64,000 nucleotides of DNA from the NCBI RefSeq assembly GCF_022808695.1, contig NZ_JAKZKW010000001.1, positions 1-64,000 on the forward strand. Reading direction: 5' to 3'. A program made the position numbers and the translations under genes. Origin of the DNA: Fundidesulfovibrio soli (GTDB lineage: Bacteria; Desulfobacterota; Desulfovibrionia; Desulfovibrionales; Desulfovibrionaceae). Shown here piece by piece: positions 53,644 to 62,216 of this stretch. The notes beneath the pieces are model-generated. The model did no database searches, was not told the origin of the DNA, and saw only the letters and a program-made list of their open reading frames with translations. Position 1 is the stretch's first letter, and each line of letters opens with the position of its first letter.

Positions 53644-54135
53644 ATGACCCGCATCCTCAATCCGCTGCTGTTCGCCGTTCTGGCGTTGGTGTTCATCTGC
53701 TCCCAGGCCTCGGCCGCCAAAGACAAGCCCGACATCGCGGGCTGGGAAAAGGGCGGCGCCTACGACAAGTTCTATGACGCCAAGGAGGCCGACTCCTTCA
53801 AGGGCAAGGTGGAGCAGATCATCGAGATCGTGCCCCTGCCCGGCATGGCCAAGGGCGTGGGGCTCGTGGTCCGCGACAAGAAGGACAACAAGACCGAGAC
53901 CGTGCATCTGGGCCCCAAGGATTTCGTGGACGTCGAGAGCATCGGCCTGCGCACGGGCGACACCATCAAGGTCAGCGGCGTGTGGGCCACCATCGGCGGC
54001 AAGGAGGTCGTGATGGCCTCCAAGATCAAGAAGGACGAGGGCGCGGAGCTCAAGGTCCGCCGCTCCAAGGACGGCACCCCCTGGTGGACCCTCAGCCCCG
54101 AGGAGCTGGCCCAGGAAAAGAAGGCGGGCAACTAG
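53644..54135 (+). CDS. Exported protein with OB-like domain
   Basis: The 163-residue secreted protein has a signal peptide (MTRILNPLLFAVLALVFIC, cut near ASAA/KD). The mature part GKVEQIIEIVPLPGMAKGVGLVVRDK...VHLGPKDFVDV...GDTIKVSGVW resembles a periplasmic OB fold. ATG 53644, with CGGAGG 5 bp upstream, is preferred over a start 18 codons earlier. The lipoprotein gene begins 2 bp after its stop, so the pair is an operon. Confidence 0.85.
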   Translation: MTRILNPLLFAVLALVFICSQASAAKDKPDIAGWEKGGAYDKFYDAKEADSFKGKVEQIIEIVPLPGMAKGVGLVVRDKKDNKTETVHLGPKDFVDVESIGLRTGDTIKVSGVWATIGGKEVVMASKIKKDEGAELKVRRSKDGTPWWTLSPEELAQEKKAGN

Positions 54136-54136
54136 C

Positions 54137-54742
54137 GTGCGCCGCGCAGCGCCGATTTTCCTGATGGTTCTGTTGGCGGCGTTCGCCTGGGGCTGCGCTC
54201 CCAAGGGCGCTCCGGTCGCCTCCATGCCCGAGGCCAGCGCGCCCAAGTGGAAGCCCGGGGACTATTGGGAGTTCACCGGCAACAACCGCAGCGCCTTCGC
54301 CGTTTCCGACCGCATGGAGGTCGTCTCCGTGGGGGACGAGATCGTGCTGCGAGGCAGGGGCGACATCGGCAGGCAGACCACCCTGGCGGGCGACCTCTCC
54401 GTCACCGGCACCAAGGGCGGCAAGATCTCCTACGGCGTCATCAGCGGCAAGGACGCCTACCTGATCTTCCCCATGAAGGTCGGGGCCAGCCAGACATTCC
54501 GCCACAGCGCCACAACGCCCAAGGGGACGCAGAACTACACCATGACCGTCACCGTGGAGGCCGCCGAGGAGGTCGCCGTGCCCGCCGGGACCTTCAAGGC
54601 CTTCCGCCTGCGCGTGGCCAAGAAGAACGACACCGGTTGGACCGGTGACTACATGATGTGGTACGCCCCGGAAGTGGGGTATTTCGTGCGCATCTCCGAC
54701 ACACAGGGCAACCAGGTGTCGCTGGTGCGGTACGGGCGCTGA
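54137..54742 (+). CDS. Predicted lipoprotein, beta-rich
   Basis: The 201-residue lipoprotein starts at GTG 54137, 2 bp after the upstream stop. The signal sequence has lipobox AWGC (Cys19 or 20). The mature part is beta-rich and ends with VAVPAGTFKAFRLRV...MMWYAPEVGYFVRI, a pattern like DUF3108-type periplasmic proteins. It is co-transcribed with the OB-like exported protein and followed by a terminator. The function is unknown. Confidence 0.85.
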   Translation: MRRAAPIFLMVLLAAFAWGCAPKGAPVASMPEASAPKWKPGDYWEFTGNNRSAFAVSDRMEVVSVGDEIVLRGRGDIGRQTTLAGDLSVTGTKGGKISYGVISGKDAYLIFPMKVGASQTFRHSATTPKGTQNYTMTVTVEAAEEVAVPAGTFKAFRLRVAKKNDTGWTGDYMMWYAPEVGYFVRISDTQGNQVSLVRYGR

Positions 54743-54765
54743 CGGGCGACAGGCACCGAATGAGA

Positions 54766-54799
54766 AAGCCGGTAGGACGCGCGTCCTTCCGGCTTTTTT
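54766..54799 (+). terminator. Terminator after lipoprotein operon
   Basis: GCCGGTAGGACGC and GCGTCCTTCCGGC form a 13-bp stem (one G-T pair), followed by TTTTTTG. Confidence 0.88.
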
Positions 54800-54820
54800 G
54801 TTGGATACTTTCAAGGGGAG

Positions 54821-55080
54821 AAGCCTCCGGCGGCCAAAGGACGAAGTCCTGCTTCGCCCTTTTAAATCCCGAACAGGAGGTGTCGGGTTGGAGTCTCCCC
54901 AGCGGGCCTGGAGCGGACGGCGCACGCCGACATATCGGAAGAATATCGTCATGCGCCGTCCGCTCCAGGTCCGCTGGGGAGACAACGAGGTTCACGGCGC
55001 CAAACCAGGCTATTCTCCCCTGGTCTACGCGAAGCTATAGGGGAGTCCAGAGCCGAAGGCCCTTTGGCCGCCGGAGGCTT
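54821..55080. repeat. Nested inverted-repeat element, ~260 bp
   Basis: The outer arms are perfect over 20 bp (54821-54840 with 55061-55080). The inner arms match 31 of 32 bp (54893-54924 with 54952-54983), the one difference being a G-U-compatible change. The inner loop of 27 nt carries further near-pairing ATAT segments. A small CGAAG/CTTCG hairpin sits at 54843-54857 and a CTCCCCT/AGGGGAG pair at 55015-55044. The layout resembles a MITE- or REP/BIME-like intergenic element, or a strongly folded RNA. Confidence 0.8.
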
Positions 55081-55096
55081 TCCCGGAAAATGAGGC

Positions 55097-55144
55097 AAAA
55101 AAAGATCGGGCGTCCCTGTGCTCGTCGATCACAAGGACGCCCGT
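55097..55144 (-). terminator. Terminator after lysA
   Basis: On the minus strand GGGCGTCCTTGTG and CACAGGGACGCCC pair around a 9-nt loop, followed by GATCTTTTTTTG. It sits 25 bp after the lysA stop. Confidence 0.88.
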
Positions 55145-55168
55145 TTCTAGCGCGGCAGTCTGGAGCGG

Positions 55169-56410
55169 CTAGTTCTTTTCCAGGGCGATCAGGTCGTCGA
55201 GGGTCTCGCGCCTGCGGGCCAGCTTCACTTTGTCGCCGTCCACCAGCACCTCGGCCGCCCTGGGGCGGGAGTTGTAGTTGGAGGACATGGTGAAGCCGTA
55301 GGCCCCGGCCGAGAACACGGCCAGCAGCTCCCCCCGCTCCACGGCGGGGATGTTGCGGTCCTTGGCGAGGAAGTCGCCGGATTCGCAGATGGGGCCCACC
55401 ACGTCCACGTCCACGTCCGGGCGGCCCTTGGGCTCAACCTCGCGGATGGCGTGGAAGGAGCCGTAGAGCGAGGGGCGCACCAGGTCGTTCATGCCCGCGT
55501 CCACGATGATGAAGTCCTTGGTGGGGGTCTTCTTGGTGTAGACCACCTCGGTGAGCAGGATGCCGGAGTTGCCCGCGATCACGCGGCCGGGCTCCAGGAT
55601 GATGGTCATGGGGTGGTCCTTGAGGACCTTCACCAGGGCGTCGCCGAACTCGGTGGGGTGGGGCGGCTCCTCGTCATTGTAGGGGATGCCCAGGCCGCCG
55701 CCCAGGTCCAGGTGGGTGATCGTAAGCCCCAAGGCGGTCAGGCGCTCATGGAAGCGCATGATGCGGTCCAGCGCTTCCAGGAAGGGGTCCAGGCTGGTGA
55801 GCTGGGAGCCGATGTGGCAGTCGATGCCGATGGGCTCGATGCCGGGCAGGGCCATGGCGCGCTGGTAGGTGGCCAGGGAGGACTCGATGTCCAGGCCGAA
55901 CTTGTTCTTCTTCATCCCCGTGGAGATGTAGGGGTGGGTCTTGGGGTCCACGTCGGGGTTGATGCGCAGGCTGATGCGCGCGGTCTTGCCCATGTCGGTG
56001 GCGACGGCGGAGAGCAGCTCCAACTCGGCGGCGGACTCCACGTTGAACATCAGGATGTCGGCGGCCAGGGCCTGGCGCATCTCGTCGGCGCGCTTGCCCA
56101 CGCCGGAGTAGACGATCTTGTCCGGCGCGACGCCGGCGGTCAGGGCGCGGTGCAGCTCGCCGCCGGAGACGATGTCCATGCCGGCCCCGCAATCCTTGAG
56201 CAGGGAGAGCAGGCTCAGGTTGGAGTTGGCCTTCACCGAATAGCAGGTCAGGTGGGGCACGCCCGCGAAGGCCGAGTCGAAGGCCTCGAAGTGGCGGCGC
56301 AACGTGGCGGCGGAGTAGACGTAAAGGGGGGTGCCGAACTTGCGGGCCAGTTCGGCCGCCGGGACGCCCTCGGCGAAGAGCTGGCCGTCCTTGTATTCGA
56401 AGAAATGCAT
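55169..56410 (-). CDS. lysA: Diaminopimelate decarboxylase
   Basis: This 413-residue PLP enzyme carries out the last step of lysine synthesis. The PLP lysine is K60 (CYSVKANSN), with HIGSQLTSLDPF, LDLGGGLGIPY, EPGRVIAGNSG and GPICESGDF (catalytic Cys) following. AGGAGA precedes ATG 56410. It begins 5 bp after the mutS stop, so it is the downstream gene of a mutS-lysA operon. Confidence 0.96.
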   Translation of the reverse strand: MHFFEYKDGQLFAEGVPAAELARKFGTPLYVYSAATLRRHFEAFDSAFAGVPHLTCYSVKANSNLSLLSLLKDCGAGMDIVSGGELHRALTAGVAPDKIVYSGVGKRADEMRQALAADILMFNVESAAELELLSAVATDMGKTARISLRINPDVDPKTHPYISTGMKKNKFGLDIESSLATYQRAMALPGIEPIGIDCHIGSQLTSLDPFLEALDRIMRFHERLTALGLTITHLDLGGGLGIPYNDEEPPHPTEFGDALVKVLKDHPMTIILEPGRVIAGNSGILLTEVVYTKKTPTKDFIIVDAGMNDLVRPSLYGSFHAIREVEPKGRPDVDVDVVGPICESGDFLAKDRNIPAVERGELLAVFSAGAYGFTMSSNYNSRPRAAEVLVDGDKVKLARRRETLDDLIALEKN

Positions 56411-56414
56411 GGGG

Positions 56415-59111
56415 CTAATCTCCTTGGGTTCCTGCTTCCCCGTCCAGCTTGGCCTTGAGGCCTCCCAGGATGTTCAGGGCTTCCAGGGGGGTGATGCTAT
56501 CGAGTTTGAGGTTGCGGATGTCTTCCAGCACGGGGTGCGCCTGTTCGGGCGGGAACTCCTGGGCCTCGCTGGCCAGCCCGGGGAGCCCGGGGAGCATGGA
56601 GCGCTGGGCGGTCGGCTGCGGGGCGGCCCCGCGCGTCTCCCGCGCCTTCTTCTCCAACCCGGCCAGGATGTCCTTTGAGCGCTGTACCACCCGGCTGGGC
56701 ACGCCCGCAAGCCGGGCCACCTCGATGCCGTAGCTGCGGTCCGAGGGGCCGGGCACCAGCCTGCGCAGAAAGATGATGTCGCCGCGCCACTCCTTCACGG
56801 CGATGTTCACGTTGCGCAGGCCCGGAAGTTTGCCTTCCAGCTGCGTCAGCTCGTGATAGTGGGTGGCGAAGAGGGTGCGGATGCCGCCGCCGTCGCTGGA
56901 GTCGCCTTTGCGGCCGCGCCCGGCAAGATCTTCCACCACGGCCCAGGCCAGGGCCAGGCCGTCGAAGGTGGAGGTGCCCCGCCCGATCTCGTCCAGTATG
57001 ACGAGGCTCTTGCGGGTGGCCTGGCGCAGGATGCGCGCCGTCTCCATCATCTCCACCATGAAGGTGGAGTGGCCCTGGGCGAGGTTGTCCGAGGCGCCAA
57101 CGCGGGAGAAGATGCGGTCCGTCAGGCCGAGGCGCGCCTTGGCCGCGGGCACGTAGGAGCCGATCTGCGCCAGCAGGCACATGATGGCCACCTGGCGCAG
57201 CACCGTGGACTTGCCCGCCATGTTGGGTCCGGTGATGAGCAGCAGGCGCGTATCCCCGGTGATGCTCAGATCGTTGGGGATGTAGTTGGCTGGGCCCTGA
57301 ACGGCTTCCACGGCGGGGTGTCGTCCCGCCTGGATGGCGATCTCCAGCCCCTGGTGCAGGGCGGGCTTGGTCCATTCCCACTTGCGGGCCGTGTCCGCCA
57401 GGGCCTGCCAGTAGTCCAGGTCGGCCAGGGCGCGGGCCATGGACTTGAAGCGCGGGCGGGCCTTGGCGACGATTTCGCGCAGCTCGCCGAAAAGGCGGTA
57501 TTCCAGATCCTTGCGGCGCTCGCTTGCGGAGAGCAGCTTGTCCTCCAACTCCTTGAGGGCCGGGGTGATGTAGCGCTCGGCGTTGGCAAGTGTCTGGCGG
57601 CGCACGAAATGCTCGGGCACATGGCCGCCAGCGCGGGAAAGTTCGAAGTAGTAGCCGAACACCCGGTTGTAGCCCAGCTTGAGCTTGGGCAGGGAGTTGG
57701 CCTCCTGCTCGCTCAGCAGCAGCTCCTTGAGCTTGGATTCGCCGTGCTCGGTGAGCTCCATCAGCTCGTCCAGGCCCGAGTGGTAGCCGAAGCGGAACAG
57801 GCCGCCCTCGGTGATGGTGGCCGGGGGCGAATCGGCGAGCGCGGCGGCCAGCAGTTCGCGGACGTCCTCCAACTGGTCCCAGGTTTGGAGCACGCGGCCC
57901 AGGGCCCGGGGCTTCTCCACGCTGAAGACCGCTCCGTCCAGGCCGTCTCCCGCCAGCAGGCCGTGGATGCCCGGCAGCGCGGTCAGGGTGTTGCGCAGGG
58001 CCAGGAAATCCTTGGGCGTGGCCCGGCCCAGGAAGATGCGCGTGGAGAGGCGCTCCAGGTCGTAGACTTCGTCCAGGGCGTCGCGCATGGCCTCCCGCAG
58101 GCCGTCTTCCTTGAAAAAGAAGCGTACGGCCTCCTGGTTCTCCAGGATGGTCTCAAGATCCACCCAGGGCTGGCGCAGCCGGATCTCCAGCAGGCGGCCG
58201 CCCATTGGGGTCACGGTGCGGTCCAGCACATGCCAGAGGGTGCCGGGACCCTTGCGGCCGTCCAGGCGGCGGAAAATTTCCAGGTTGCGTTCCGTGACCT
58301 CGTCCACCAGCAGATGGCGGCTCAGGTTCAGGGGGCGGAAGGCGCTCAGGTGCCCAAGGCCCTGCTTCTGGGTCTGAGTCAGGTAGGAGAGCATGGCCCC
58401 CATGGCCCGCACCAGCTGCGGCTTGTCGCCGAGGTCCAGGGTTTCCAGGCTGGAGACCTCCTGGGCCTCCAGCACGCGGCTGGAGGCGGCCGCCAGGTCG
58501 AAATGGGGCTTGTGGGGAAAATTGGTGATCTGGATGCCCAGTTCCGGCACGTGCCTGGGCGGGGCCTTCATGTCCGGCAGCAGGAGCTCCTTGGGCTGGA
58601 TCTTCTCGACCCACTGCCAGAGCTGGGCCTCGTCGCGGCTGTGCAGGCCGGACCACTCGCCCGTGGAGAATTCGATCCAGGCCAGGCCGCCCGCGCGCTC
58701 GTCGGGCTCCCAGAACAGGGCGGCCAGGTAGTTGTTGCGCTTGGCCTGGAGGTTGACGTCCTCCACCACGGTGCCGGGCGTGAGCACCCTCGTCACCTCG
58801 CGCTTCACTAGGCCCTTGGCCTGCTTCGGGTCCTCCACCTGGTCGCAGATGGCCACCTTGTAGCCCTTTTCCAGCAGCTGGCTCAGGTAGGCCGAAAGCG
58901 CGTGATGCGGCACGCCGCACATGGGGACCGGAGTCTCGGAGTTCTTGTCGCGCGAGGTCAGCGCGATCTGAAGCTCCCGGGCGGCCACTTCGGCGTCCTC
59001 GAAGAACATCTCGTAGAAGTCGCCCATGCGGTACATGAGCAGGCAATCAGGGTATTCTCCCTTGATCGACAGGTACTGCTCCAGCATGGGGGTGAGCTTG
59101 ACGGTGCTCAT
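56415..59111 (-). CDS. mutS: DNA mismatch repair protein MutS
   Basis: The 898-residue mismatch sensor has a mismatch-binding N-terminal domain with FYEMF (about residues 38-42). Connector, core and clamp domains follow, then the ATPase with Walker A GPNMAGKST at 628-636, the signature STFMVEMMETA and the Walker B DEIGRGTST. ATG 59111 (MSTVKLTPM) is preferred over a start 29 codons upstream, which lies in poor context. The C-terminal ~60 residues contain the tetramer-type tail. Confidence 0.96.
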   Translation of the reverse strand: MSTVKLTPMLEQYLSIKGEYPDCLLMYRMGDFYEMFFEDAEVAARELQIALTSRDKNSETPVPMCGVPHHALSAYLSQLLEKGYKVAICDQVEDPKQAKGLVKREVTRVLTPGTVVEDVNLQAKRNNYLAALFWEPDERAGGLAWIEFSTGEWSGLHSRDEAQLWQWVEKIQPKELLLPDMKAPPRHVPELGIQITNFPHKPHFDLAAASSRVLEAQEVSSLETLDLGDKPQLVRAMGAMLSYLTQTQKQGLGHLSAFRPLNLSRHLLVDEVTERNLEIFRRLDGRKGPGTLWHVLDRTVTPMGGRLLEIRLRQPWVDLETILENQEAVRFFFKEDGLREAMRDALDEVYDLERLSTRIFLGRATPKDFLALRNTLTALPGIHGLLAGDGLDGAVFSVEKPRALGRVLQTWDQLEDVRELLAAALADSPPATITEGGLFRFGYHSGLDELMELTEHGESKLKELLLSEQEANSLPKLKLGYNRVFGYYFELSRAGGHVPEHFVRRQTLANAERYITPALKELEDKLLSASERRKDLEYRLFGELREIVAKARPRFKSMARALADLDYWQALADTARKWEWTKPALHQGLEIAIQAGRHPAVEAVQGPANYIPNDLSITGDTRLLLITGPNMAGKSTVLRQVAIMCLLAQIGSYVPAAKARLGLTDRIFSRVGASDNLAQGHSTFMVEMMETARILRQATRKSLVILDEIGRGTSTFDGLALAWAVVEDLAGRGRKGDSSDGGGIRTLFATHYHELTQLEGKLPGLRNVNIAVKEWRGDIIFLRRLVPGPSDRSYGIEVARLAGVPSRVVQRSKDILAGLEKKARETRGAAPQPTAQRSMLPGLPGLASEAQEFPPEQAHPVLEDIRNLKLDSITPLEALNILGGLKAKLDGEAGTQGD

Positions 59112-59203
59112 GGCTTCCGGGGGTGATTTGACGATAATGTTAATAATGGGGGCTCTCGGGCCTGGGTTTAACTTGCCTGGACATTTTGGTGGAGTCAACA
59201 GGG

Positions 59204-59239
59204 AAAAAAAAGGCCGGGCGCGCGATACGTCCGGCCTTT
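59204..59239 (-). terminator. Terminator after lapA-like gene
   Basis: On the minus strand AAAGGCCGGACG and CGCGCCCGGCCTTT pair and are followed by eight T's. It separates the lapA-like gene from mutS. Confidence 0.88.
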
Positions 59240-59258
59240 GGTCACACGGAGCGTACGG

Positions 59259-59621
59259 CTAGGACTTGGCCTCCTCGGCGGCAGCCGGGGCGGGGGCGGC
59301 GGGAGCGGGCACGTTGATGGCCTGCTTGGCCTTGAGTCCGTCCAGCTCGGACTGGAGGGCGCTGGCCTTGGCTTTGGCTTCGCTGCAGAGGGAGCCGATG
59401 CGGATGCGGTCGATGACGAAGAAGACCGTGCTGAAGAGCGCGCCCAGCACAAAGAAGATGAGCACCACCAGGTAGAACGGGATAGGCTGTGCCTGCCAGT
59501 TCAGGGTGAACATGCTGAACTTCAGCTCCAGCAGGGCGCCAAGCTGGGCGTTGTTCTGGACGAAGAACACCATGAAGAACAGGAAGAACAGCACCAACAG
59601 CACGAACTTGATGAAACGCAT
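59259..59621 (-). CDS. LapA-domain (DUF1049) membrane protein
   Basis: The 120-residue protein has two membrane helices (about 3-22 and 47-70). They frame the DUF1049/LapA pattern FFVQNNAQ and PFYLVVLIFFVLGALFS. A cytoplasmic coiled coil (EAKAKASALQSELDGLKAKQ) follows, then an Ala/Pro-rich tail. Relatives in enterobacteria act in lipopolysaccharide assembly control; a similar envelope role here is inferred. It starts 14 bp after the HIT gene stop, so it is co-transcribed. Confidence 0.87.
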   Translation of the reverse strand: MRFIKFVLLVLFFLFFMVFFVQNNAQLGALLELKFSMFTLNWQAQPIPFYLVVLIFFVLGALFSTVFFVIDRIRIGSLCSEAKAKASALQSELDGLKAKQAINVPAPAAPAPAAAEEAKS

Positions 59622-59635
59622 ATCCGCCTCCCTCG

Positions 59636-60136
59636 TCAGATGTTGCTAAATATGGCCGCGCGGTCGAAACGCGGTTTGATCCTGTCGTAGGTTTGCAGCA
59701 GCAGTTCGGGTATGACGTGGGTCTCGCCGAACACCGCCATGAAAGAGTTGTCGCCGTTCCAGCGCGGCACGATCTGGAAATGCAGATGCGAGGCGATGCC
59801 AGCCCCGGCGGCCTCGCCAAGGTTCAGGCCCGCGTTGACGCCGTGCGGCCTGAAGCACTCGTTGATGATGGCCACGGTCTCCTGGAGGGCGGCCATCATC
59901 TCGCCGGACTCCTCCTGCGTGAGTTCGGTGATGCAGCTGATGTGGCGGTACGGTGTGACCATGAGGTGCCCGCTGTTGTAGGGGTACTTGTTCATGATCA
60001 CGAAAGTGTGCTTTCCCCTGGCCAGCACGAGGCGGTCCCTGTCCTCCCCGGTGTGGGCGGGGATGCAGAAAACACAGGAGTCGGGCTTGGGGCCGAGGAT
60101 GTAATCCATCCGCCAGGGTGCCCAGAGCACGTCCAT
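59636..60136 (-). CDS. HIT-family nucleotide hydrolase
   Basis: The 166-residue HIT protein carries the histidine triad HLHFQ (H117, H119, Q121), with Gln in place of the last His as in the Fhit/Ap4A-type branch. An N-terminal CVFC pair may bind metal. ATG 60136 (MDVLWAPWRMDYI) is preferred by family alignment. It probably hydrolyses dinucleoside polyphosphates or adenylylated compounds. It is divergent from uvrC. Confidence 0.92.
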   Translation of the reverse strand: MDVLWAPWRMDYILGPKPDSCVFCIPAHTGEDRDRLVLARGKHTFVIMNKYPYNSGHLMVTPYRHISCITELTQEESGEMMAALQETVAIINECFRPHGVNAGLNLGEAAGAGIASHLHFQIVPRWNGDNSFMAVFGETHVIPELLLQTYDRIKPRFDRAAIFSNI

Positions 60137-60332
60137 CAGCGGAGCCCCGCGGGACGCAAGGCGCGTGAAACAGCCGCCCGGCATGGAGCGGTTATGCGGG
60201 ATGTGTCGGAAGCGGGCCGTTTCATTCTCGATTCTATCCTTGTGGAACGCTTTTCAGTACACACAACACGCCCCGAGGGCAAGGGTGCATGGACCCCTTG
60301 TTTGCGGGGCCGCTTCGGGGCATGAGGGGGAA

Positions 60333-62162
60333 ATGTTCGAATTCGTCACCAAGGACTATCCCACCGATCCCGGCGTGTATTTGATGAAGAACGCCCAGGG
60401 CAAGGTGCTCTACGTGGGCAAGGCCGTGAACCTGCGCTCGCGACTGTCCTCCTACTTCCGGGGCGAGGTGGCCCACCCCAAGACCAGGGCGCTGGTGGCC
60501 AGGGTGGCCGGGGTGGACGTTCTGGTCACGGGGACTGAGAAAGAGGCCCTGCTCCTGGAGGCCAGCCTCATCAAGAAGCACCGGCCCCGCTACAACATCG
60601 TCCTGCGCGACGACAAAAGCCACATCCTCTTCAAGCTGGACAAGACCCACGACTTTCCCAAGATCGCCTTCACCCGCCGCGTGGTGCGCGACGGCTCCAC
60701 CTATTTCGGGCCCTTCACCTCGGCCCAGGCCGCCCGCAAGACCTGGCGGGAGCTCAACCGCCTGTTCCCGCTGCGCAAATGCCGCGACGTCAGCTTCAAG
60801 AACCGCGTACGCCCCTGCCTCTACCACTTCATCGGGCAGTGCCTGGCCCCGTGCGTGGGCGCGGTCGGCAAGGCGGACTACGCCGTACTGGTGCGGCGGG
60901 TGGAGGCCTTCCTCTCCGGCAAGTCGGCGGACGTGCTCAAGCGGGCGGAGCGCGAGATGCTGGAAGCCTCCGAGGCTTTGCAGTTCGAGCGGGCGGCCGA
61001 GCTGCGCGACCTGCTGGCTGCCATGCGCGCCACCATCGAGGGCCAGGCCGCGGTGCTGCCCAACCACCCGGACCTGGACGCCCTGGACGTGTTCTCCGCC
61101 GGCGGCGGCATGGGCCTCACCGTGCTCTTCGTGCGCCAGGGCAGGCTGCTGGACAGGGCCAATTTCTTCTGGCCCGATTTCACCGACGAGGAGCTGCCCG
61201 AAGCCCTGCCGAGCTTTTTGGCCCAGTACTACAAGCCGGAGAGCTTCGTGCCCGGGCGGGTGATGCTCTCGCAACGGATGATGGAGGCCATGGGCGAGGA
61301 AGCCGCCGCCGTGACCGCGGACATCCTGGGCGAGCGGCGCGGAGCCAGGGTGGTGCTGAACGCGCCGCGCACGGACGAGGAGCGCCGCCTGGTGGAGATC
61401 GCCTCGGCCAACGCGGCCAGGGCGGTGGCCGAAGCAGGCGCGGGCGGGGCGCAGGAGTCCATGCCGGCGCTCCTGGGTCGCAAGCTCCAGGTCGGCCGGG
61501 AGATAGGGCGAATCGAGGTCGTGGACGTCTCCCACCTGGGCGGCAAAGGCATGCGCGTGGGCATGGTGGTCTATGAGGACGGCAGATTCGACCGCCAGGA
61601 ATACCGGCAGTACGCCTTCCCGGAGCTGGAGGGTTCCTCGGACGACTACGCCGCCCTGGCCCGCTGGGTGGAGAAGCGCATCGACTCCGGCGAGCCCTGG
61701 CCGGACCTGGTGCTCATCGACGGAGGCAAGGGCCAGTTGGCGGCAGTGGAGCGGGCCATGGGGGCGGCCGGGCTGCCCCACCTGTGGGAGATCGCCTCCA
61801 TCGCCAAGTCCGGCAGAGCCATGAACGCCCAGGACGACCAGGTGTTCCGGCCCGGGCGCAAGAATCCCCTGGCGTTGCGCCCCGGCAGCAGGGAACTGCT
61901 CTTCCTGCAGCGCCTTCGCGACGAGGTGCACCGCTTCGTCATCGGCCGCCAGCGTCAGGTGCGCAAGAAGCAGGCTTTCGCCAGCGAGGTGCTGAACCTG
62001 CCGGGCGTGGGGCCGAAGACCGCCAAGCTGCTCTGGGAAAGGTTCTCCACCCTGGAGGGCATCAAGTCCGCCACGGTGGAGCAACTGGCCGAAATCAAGG
62101 GCCTGGGCCCCAGGAAGGCCGCCGTCGTCCACGCGGCCCTGCATTCCTCCCCGCCTCGTTGA
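60333..62162 (+). CDS. uvrC: Excinuclease ABC subunit C
   Basis: This 609-residue dual-incision nuclease acts in nucleotide excision repair. The GIY-YIG domain is PGVYLMKNAQGKVLYVGKA at about 13-31, with a UVR motif near 210-240. The RNase H-like C-terminal nuclease carries VDVSHLGGKGMRVGMVVYEDG and VLIDGGKGQL, and a tandem helix-hairpin-helix follows at the end (LNLPGVGPKTAKLLWERF, IKGLGPRKAAVV). ATG 60333 follows GAGGGGGA. Confidence 0.96.
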   Translation: MFEFVTKDYPTDPGVYLMKNAQGKVLYVGKAVNLRSRLSSYFRGEVAHPKTRALVARVAGVDVLVTGTEKEALLLEASLIKKHRPRYNIVLRDDKSHILFKLDKTHDFPKIAFTRRVVRDGSTYFGPFTSAQAARKTWRELNRLFPLRKCRDVSFKNRVRPCLYHFIGQCLAPCVGAVGKADYAVLVRRVEAFLSGKSADVLKRAEREMLEASEALQFERAAELRDLLAAMRATIEGQAAVLPNHPDLDALDVFSAGGGMGLTVLFVRQGRLLDRANFFWPDFTDEELPEALPSFLAQYYKPESFVPGRVMLSQRMMEAMGEEAAAVTADILGERRGARVVLNAPRTDEERRLVEIASANAARAVAEAGAGGAQESMPALLGRKLQVGREIGRIEVVDVSHLGGKGMRVGMVVYEDGRFDRQEYRQYAFPELEGSSDDYAALARWVEKRIDSGEPWPDLVLIDGGKGQLAAVERAMGAAGLPHLWEIASIAKSGRAMNAQDDQVFRPGRKNPLALRPGSRELLFLQRLRDEVHRFVIGRQRQVRKKQAFASEVLNLPGVGPKTAKLLWERFSTLEGIKSATVEQLAEIKGLGPRKAAVVHAALHSSPPR

Positions 62163-62216
62163 TTTTGCACGCGAAAGGCTGTATCGCGGCCTGTCACGTC
62201 ACGCCAAGGAGTCCTC

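Larger units (their letters stand above)
54743..55168. other. Intergenic region with nested inverted repeat
   Basis: It carries the terminator of the lipoprotein operon, the nested inverted repeat (54821-55080) and the lysA terminator. Short frames run through the repeat on both strands but appear to be by-products of the symmetry. No gene is supported. Confidence 0.6.

Noticed and set aside
54798-55040. Short open frame across the nested inverted repeat
   Set aside because: Frames on both strands follow from the palindromic layout; there is no ribosome binding site, and the sequence is Arg/Gly/Ser-rich as expected of non-coding GC-rich DNA.
56853-58811. 652-codon open frame opposite mutS
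   Set aside because: It is an antisense shadow with biased composition; the MutS motifs lie on the minus strand.
60234-62144. 636-codon open frame opposite uvrC
   Set aside because: It is an antisense shadow; UvrC on the plus strand is complete and well conserved.
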